10,464 nucleotides of DNA from Treponema sp. Lineage in GTDB: Bacteria > Spirochaetota > Spirochaetia > Treponematales > Breznakiellaceae. Shown here in pieces: positions 6,961 to 10,464 of the stretch. The DNA is taken from assembly GCA_031255875.1 (NCBI GenBank), contig JAIRRR010000148.1, positions 1 to 10,464 on the forward strand. The letters run 5' to 3'. Position numbers and translations under genes: made by a program. Position 1 is the stretch's first letter; every line of letters starts with the position of its first letter. Under the pieces are notes generated by a model that was not told the DNA's origin, made no database searches, and saw only the letters and a program-made list of their open reading frames with translations.

Positions 6961-7904
6961 TTGAGGGAGCTCCGGTCGATGATCTGTATCCCCGTGTCAA
7001 CGGACGCGGCGGTGTAGCCGGTGCGCCGCAGGGCCGTGAGGGACCGCACCGCCTCGTAGCCGATGCGCTCGGCGTCGATTGCGATGCTGGAGGCGATCAC
7101 CCCCTTCCTGATATTCTCCTCTATCCCCGGATCCGCGCCGAAGCCTATTACCTGGACGCGGCCGACCAGGTTCATATCGACAAGAGTCTGGGCGGCGGCT
7201 ATGGTGTCGCTGGAATCCGTAAAAACAATGGTGTTAATGTCCGGGTTGCTGCGGAAGAGCCGGTAGAGCAGCTCCTCCGCGTCCAGGGGGTTGAGGTTCG
7301 TCCTGAAGCCCGTAATCGGCGCGGCGAGGCGGTCGCCCAGGGCGGCGGCTATCCCCATCTCCACCAGTTCCCGCTCGCCGTAAATCCCCGGCGACTTGTC
7401 GCTGTACACCATGGCCAGGCGGATGGGCCCGTCGCCGGCATTCCCGGACAGCATGCCGATGCGCCGGCCCACGTCGAAGTTGTTGGTGCCGATAAAGGGC
7501 CAGGGCTGATCGTTGGGTATGTTGTGGTTGATGATCACCGCCGGAATCTGCCCCAGCTTGTCCATCTGCCGGCGGGCCAGGGCGTCTTCCAGGTAGGGGC
7601 AGACAATAACCCCGTCCACCCCGGTATAGGAGGCCATTTCCAGCTCGTTCTTTACCGGATCGATGGAATGTATGGAAATGGCGGCGTTCATTTCCGACGC
7701 GGCCCGCTCCGCCCCGTCGATGATCCCCGTAAAAAAAGAATTGCGGTTATCCGGCAGGTACAGGGAAAAATGGTAGTTAATGGCGGTAGCGGTTTCGGGC
7801 GCGGACTGTATGTAGAGATTGCGGACCAGGTAAAACGAACCGAGGAAGGTTCCCAGGGAGAGGAGGCTGAAACAGACTATGCCCGCCCGGAGGAAATATT
7901 TCAC
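6957..7904 (-). CDS. Membrane-anchored periplasmic sugar-binding protein, probable sensor partner of the kinase
   Basis: This 315-residue protein has one N-terminal membrane helix (about 5-29), with no lipobox and no good signal-peptidase site, so it is probably anchored. A type I periplasmic-binding domain (Peripl_BP_4 type, 44-305) follows. Typical stretches are NSFFTGIIDGAERAA (55-69), GVDGVIVCPYLEDA (95-108), FIGTNNFDVGRRIGML (137-152), FTDSSDTIAAAQTL (228-241) and VIGFGADP (252-259). It resembles LacI/RbsB-type sugar-binding domains more than XylF. It is the first gene of the minus-strand block and overlaps the kinase gene by 4 bases (ATGA). Gene order and anchoring suggest it binds sugar outside the membrane and signals through the kinase. 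The start is GTG with no Shine-Dalgarno sequence nearby; no ATG, GTG or TTG lies upstream in frame before the TAA near 8003, and AGAGGAGG occurs about 46 bases upstream. The exact N-terminus is therefore uncertain. Confidence 0.85.
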   Translation of the reverse strand: MKYFLRAGIVCFSLLSLGTFLGSFYLVRNLYIQSAPETATAINYHFSLYLPDNRNSFFTGIIDGAERAASEMNAAISIHSIDPVKNELEMASYTGVDGVIVCPYLEDALARRQMDKLGQIPAVIINHNIPNDQPWPFIGTNNFDVGRRIGMLSGNAGDGPIRLAMVYSDKSPGIYGERELVEMGIAAALGDRLAAPITGFRTNLNPLDAEELLYRLFRSNPDINTIVFTDSSDTIAAAQTLVDMNLVGRVQVIGFGADPGIEENIRKGVIASSIAIDAERIGYEAVRSLTALRRTGYTAASVDTGIQIIDRSSLK

Positions 7905-8016
7905 GCAAAAAGTATGGCTTTTTTGGGGGAAAAAGGGAAGGGCGTACCCGCCTCCTCTAAATTCGGGGCCCGGCGCAAATTTTTTTTTACGCCGCGTTTT
8001 TTAATATTTATTCAAA

Positions 8017-8058
8017 AACCGCCGCAATTGCGCATAGATACTCTGAAATTCGGCGGTT
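8017..8058 (-). promoter_or_regulatory. Hairpin followed by a short T-run upstream of the sensor operon; possible attenuator or operator
   Basis: AACCGCCG (8017-8024) is complementary to CGGCGGTT (8051-8058), and AATT pairs inside (8026-8029 with 8047-8050), giving a 12-bp stem with one bulged base and a 17-base loop. Read on the minus strand, the stem runs into TTTTTG, as in a weak intrinsic terminator. If transcription starts right of it, it would lie in the leader. It also overlaps the weak promoter guess, so an operator role is possible. Confidence 0.35.
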
Positions 8059-8136
8059 CCGGCCTTTCGCGTTCTATAAATATTCTGCCGTCCGGTATTG
8101 TTCGAAATATCCTGACTTTTCGAGTGAAGTTTTTTC

Positions 8137-8165
8137 TTGACTGTTTTAGTAAATATTATTACGTT
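8137..8165 (+). promoter_or_regulatory. Probable sigma-70-type promoter of deoR
   Basis: TTGACT (8137-8142) is a near-perfect -35 box, followed after 17 bases by TACGTT (8160-8165) as a weaker -10. The spacer is AT-rich. Transcription would start near 8172, giving a leader of about 80 bases before the deoR ATG and placing the palindrome at 8185-8199 just after the start site. Confidence 0.55.
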
Positions 8166-8184
8166 AAGGTCAAGGAAGGCAAGA

Positions 8185-8199
8185 TGCTATGTCATAGCA
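8185..8199. promoter_or_regulatory. Perfect palindrome, candidate operator of the DeoR-family repressor
   Basis: TGCTATG-T-CATAGCA is a perfect 7+7 inverted repeat around one base. It lies about 13-27 bases after the likely deoR transcription start, a position suited to autorepression. The 1-base loop makes an RNA hairpin unlikely, so a protein-binding site is the better reading. Binding by this DeoR protein is inferred from position only. Confidence 0.5.
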
Positions 8200-8253
8200 G
8201 AACCTCCCGGGTAGCGCGCTAAGAAAAAACGAAGATTAAAGAGGGATAAACAA

Positions 8254-9234
8254 ATGACGGAGAGACATGGGAAGATTCTAGAGTCTCTTGCAGCTGCCCA
8301 GCGAATCGAAGTTTCCACACTGGCGAATATCCTGGAGGTTTCCCAGGTAACGGTACGGAAAGACCTGGATCAGCTCGAAGACATGGGGCTTATCCGCCGG
8401 GAACACGGTTTCGCTTTGTTCGGCTCCATGGACGACGTGGGCCGCCGCATGGCAATTCACTACGAGGTGAAACGGAGAATCGCCCGGGCTGCGGCGGCCC
8501 TGGTGGACGAGGGCGAGACGGTAATGATCGAATCAGGATCCTGCTGCGCGATGCTGGCGGAGGAATTGGCCAATACGCGGAAAGATGTAACTATCGTTAC
8601 CAATTCGGTTTTCATTGCCGACCATATCAGGCATGCCCCCTGCTGCAAAATAATTCTCCTGGGCGGCGAGTACCAGCCTAACTCCCAGGTGACGGTGGGC
8701 TCCATAACCCGCCATACCGCGCAGATTTTTATGTCCGACAAGTTCTTTATCGGTACGGACGGGTTCAACGAAAGATGCGGATTCACCGGCAAGGACCACA
8801 TGCGTTCGCAGACGGTACGGGATATCGCGGAACAGGTGAGGCAGGTCATCATCTTGACGGAATCCGAGAAATTTTTGCACCAGGGGGTAGAAAGAACGAT
8901 ACTAACCGAGGATGTTTCGCAGGTCTTTACAGACGACCGCATCCCGCCGGACAAGGAGGCGTTTTTGCAGAGGATGGGCGTCGCAGTTTACAAGGTGCTG
9001 TCTTCGGTTTCCGGGGAGGCGTCCTCCCTCCCGCACGTGATCAGCACGGTCCGCCCCGCGACGGCGGTCGCCCCGCTACACGAGCAGCCTGCCGGGGCTT
9101 GCGGGGCGGGCGGCAAAAACGAGCCGGCCAAACAGACCGGGCTTCAGAACCGAGGTTCTGAAGCCCGGCTGCCCGGCTTGCCGGACGGCCCCCCCCGGAT
9201 TAAACTTGTACAGTATTCATCGGAGAAACCATGA
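8254..9234 (+). CDS. DeoR/GlpR-family transcriptional repressor with extended C-terminus
   Basis: This is a sugar-responsive DNA-binding repressor. The ATG is preceded by GAGGG (8241-8245, 8-base spacer). Residues 4-58 form the DeoR helix-turn-helix, with the signature region STLANILEVSQVTVRKDL (21-38) and GLIRREHG. The effector domain (about 75-248) shows IVTNSVFIADHI (114-125), LLGGEY (135-140), FFIGTDGFNERCGFTGK (164-180) and LTESEKF (201-207); the family binds phosphorylated sugars here. Usual DeoR proteins end at about 250 residues, matching GVAVYKV (242-248) here. Residues 251-326 are an extra low-complexity tail of no known family, whose DNA carries a perfect inverted repeat (9137-9168) and a run of eight Cs (9189-9196). 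The stop overlaps the beta-mannosidase start (ATGA), so the two are coupled, and this protein probably controls mannoside use. Confidence 0.92.
   Translation: MTERHGKILESLAAAQRIEVSTLANILEVSQVTVRKDLDQLEDMGLIRREHGFALFGSMDDVGRRMAIHYEVKRRIARAAAALVDEGETVMIESGSCCAMLAEELANTRKDVTIVTNSVFIADHIRHAPCCKIILLGGEYQPNSQVTVGSITRHTAQIFMSDKFFIGTDGFNERCGFTGKDHMRSQTVRDIAEQVRQVIILTESEKFLHQGVERTILTEDVSQVFTDDRIPPDKEAFLQRMGVAVYKVLSSVSGEASSLPHVISTVRPATAVAPLHEQPAGACGAGGKNEPAKQTGLQNRGSEARLPGLPDGPPRIKLVQYSSEKP
9137..9168. repeat. Perfect 15-bp inverted repeat inside the deoR 3' end
   Basis: CCGGGCTTCAGAACC (9137-9151) and its exact complement (9154-9168) flank a 2-base GA centre. It encodes residues 295-305 of the DeoR tail. 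No T-run follows, so it is not an intrinsic terminator. It may be a repetitive palindromic element carried into the coding sequence, or an mRNA hairpin between the two coupled genes, 62 bases before the beta-mannosidase start. Confidence 0.75.
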
Positions 9235-10464
9235 TCATCCAAAAACTGCACAGCAACTGGAAAATGCGCGTTATCGCCCCCGCCGGGCGGAAAAACACCG
9301 GCTGGCTCGACGCGAAAGTACCGGGCTCGGTATACAACGATCTGCTTGCCGGCAAAAAAATGCCCGATCCTTTCTGGCGGGACAACGAAGACGGGGCGCT
9401 GGCGCTCATGGAGAATAATTTCGAGTACGAGTGCGTTTTTACCGTTACCCGGGCGCTTTTAAAGGCGGACAGGGTGGTGCTCCGATGCGAGGGCCTTGAT
9501 ACCCTGGCGGAGCTTTCCCTGAACGGCCTGCCCGTAGGCAGGGCGGACAACATGCACCGCGTCTGGGAATTCGATGTCAGGGACAAACTGAAAAAAACCG
9601 ATAACACCCTGCGGGTTCTTTTTTACTCGCCGGTAAAATTTATCCGCGAAGCCTACAAAAAAACCCGGGCAGACGGTTCTTCCGACTGCCTCGACGGCTT
9701 CCCCCTGCTCCGCAAGGCCCACTGCATGTTCGGCTGGGACTGGGGCCCCCGGCTCCCCGACGCGGGCATCTGGCGGGACATAAAGCTCTGCGGGATAAAA
9801 ACCGCCCGCATCGAAAGCGTCTTCATAACGCAGAAACACAGGGCCGGCGCCGTGGAGCTGGGCATTAGAACCGATGTCGAAAAAGCCAGGCCCGCCGAAA
9901 CCGCCTATTCGGTGATCGTCACGGACCCGGGGGGGAAGTCGAGGCAGTACGACAACTCGCCGACAGCGATAACGATTGGAAAGCCGGAACTCTGGTGGCC
10001 CAACGGCTACGGAGACCAGCCCCTCTATACCGTCAAGGTAGCGCTGCTGCGTGGGAACGCCGTAATCGACACATGGGAAAGGCGCATTGGCCTGCGCAGC
10101 ATGACGGTGCGGATAAAAAAAGACAAGTGGGGGGAAAGTTTCGCCCACGAGGTAAACGGCGTGCGGATATTCGCGATGGGCGCGGATTATATCCCGGAGG
10201 ACAGCATACTCCCGCGGGTTACGGAAAAACGGACCCGCAAATTGCTGGAACAGTGCGTGGCCGCCAACTTCAACGTAATCCGCGTATGGGGGGGCGGCTA
10301 TTACCCCGGCGATTCCTTCTTTGACGCCTGCGACGAGCTGGGCCTCGTCGTATGGCAGGATTTTATGTTCGCCTGCGCGGTCTACGACCTGTCGGAAGAA
10401 TTCGAGGAAAACATACGGGCCGAACTAATCGACAATATCAAACGCATCCGGCATCACGCCTCCC
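9231..10464 (+). CDS. Glycoside hydrolase family 2 beta-mannosidase, C-terminus beyond window
   Basis: This enzyme removes non-reducing-end beta-D-mannose from manno-oligosaccharides. The ATG at 9231-9233 overlaps the deoR stop and is preceded by GGAG. The 411 visible codons are open to the right edge; the family is usually 800-870 residues, so about half is present. There is no signal peptide, so it is probably cytoplasmic. The N-terminal sugar-binding domain (1-190) contains VPGSVYNDLL (30-39) and the beta-mannosidase hallmark HCMFGWDWGPRLPDAGIWRD (164-183). An immunoglobulin-like domain follows (about 190-290) with ELWWPNGYG (253-261). The TIM barrel begins near 300, with NFNVIRVWGGGYYP (346-359) and LGLVVWQDFMFACAVY (370-385). 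The catalytic acid/base and nucleophile glutamates lie beyond the window. The hallmark motifs separate it from beta-galactosidases and beta-glucuronidases; an exo-glucosaminidase is less likely. Confidence 0.93.
   Translation, partial: MIIQKLHSNWKMRVIAPAGRKNTGWLDAKVPGSVYNDLLAGKKMPDPFWRDNEDGALALMENNFEYECVFTVTRALLKADRVVLRCEGLDTLAELSLNGLPVGRADNMHRVWEFDVRDKLKKTDNTLRVLFYSPVKFIREAYKKTRADGSSDCLDGFPLLRKAHCMFGWDWGPRLPDAGIWRDIKLCGIKTARIESVFITQKHRAGAVELGIRTDVEKARPAETAYSVIVTDPGGKSRQYDNSPTAITIGKPELWWPNGYGDQPLYTVKVALLRGNAVIDTWERRIGLRSMTVRIKKDKWGESFAHEVNGVRIFAMGADYIPEDSILPRVTEKRTRKLLEQCVAANFNVIRVWGGGYYPGDSFFDACDELGLVVWQDFMFACAVYDLSEEFEENIRAELIDNIKRIRHHAS

Larger units (their letters stand above)
7905..8253. 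other. Divergent intergenic region between the sugar-sensor operon and deoR
   Basis: This 349-base gap carries the 5' regions of both transcription units. It holds a hairpin (8017-8058), a plus-strand promoter (8137-8165) and a palindrome (8185-8199), listed separately. An imperfect stem, GGCGCAAA (7972-7979) against TTTACGCC (7986-7993), flanks a T-rich loop. For the minus-strand operon the best promoter guess is TTGCGG (8022-8027) with TATTAA (8001-8006), but the 15-base spacing makes it weak. No protein-coding gene or structured RNA was recognised. Confidence 0.6.

Noticed and set aside
5506-7017. Long plus-strand open frame of 503 codons opposite the histidine kinase
   Set aside because: It is antisense to a kinase with all expected motifs; its translation shows no domain and is explained by GC-rich codon bias of the opposite strand.
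7972-8002. Stem GGCGCAAA/TTTACGCC followed by GCG and six Ts, like a plus-strand terminator
   Set aside because: No plus-strand gene lies upstream to be terminated, and on that strand the stem contains a C-A mismatch.
7524-8222. Plus-strand open frame running from the anchored binding protein into the intergenic region
   Set aside because: Its first half is antisense to a real gene and its second half crosses AT-rich regulatory DNA; no ribosome site or domain.
9005-9234. DeoR tail as the result of a frameshift that hides a normal stop
   Set aside because: The neighbouring frames give no better match to the end of a DeoR protein, and the family fold is already complete at residue 248, so an extension is the simpler reading.
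9459-10148. Minus-strand open frame of 229 codons opposite the beta-mannosidase
   Set aside because: Antisense to the hallmark motifs of a GH2 enzyme; no independent support.

Overview
The window most likely comes from a spirochaete of the Treponema type, possibly a gut-dwelling carbohydrate user. This is an inference from gene content and style: GC-rich codon use, a substrate-binding protein whose mature end starts SGQQGG after a short AXA-type signal peptide, a loose lipobox on a second binding protein, and CUT2-type sugar transport next to glycoside hydrolases. No rRNA, tRNA, mobile element or CRISPR is visible, so the taxon is not proven.

Layout. About three quarters of the window (1-7904) is one block of genes on the minus strand, read right to left: a membrane-anchored periplasmic sugar-binding protein (6957-7904), a YesM-type sensor histidine kinase (5326-6960), a YesN-type response regulator with an AraC output domain (3869-5341), a XylF-like lipoprotein (2802-3872), a ChvE-like sugar-binding protein (1511-2662), and a GguA/XylG-type double ATPase (from 1271, running off the left edge). 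The first four genes overlap by 4, 16 and 4 bases and look translationally coupled. The ChvE gene follows after a 139-base gap with repeated AT-rich motifs. The ATPase follows after a 239-base gap with two hairpins and a TATAAT box. The permease expected to complete the importer is not in view and should lie left of base 1.

On the plus strand, divergent from a 349-base intergenic region (7905-8253), lie a DeoR-family repressor (8254-9234) and a GH2 beta-mannosidase (9231 to the right edge, incomplete), joined by an ATGA overlap.

How the genes may work together. The anchored binding protein, kinase and regulator have the make-up of a three-component sugar sensor, comparable in principle to XylFII-LytS-YesN of clostridia. 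The regulator could act at the repeats before the ChvE gene to switch on a multiple-monosaccharide importer (ChvE plus GguA plus an unseen permease). The XylF lipoprotein is coupled to the regulator rather than to the transporter, so it may serve sensing, transport or both. The DeoR/beta-mannosidase pair would release mannose from manno-oligosaccharides inside the cell, and a perfect palindrome just downstream of its likely promoter is a candidate operator. Nothing in the window is clearly a wholly new system. The most unusual points are the tight coupling of two binding proteins to one two-component system, the repeats at 2750-2811, and a DeoR protein with an extra C-terminal tail whose DNA holds a perfect 15-bp inverted repeat.
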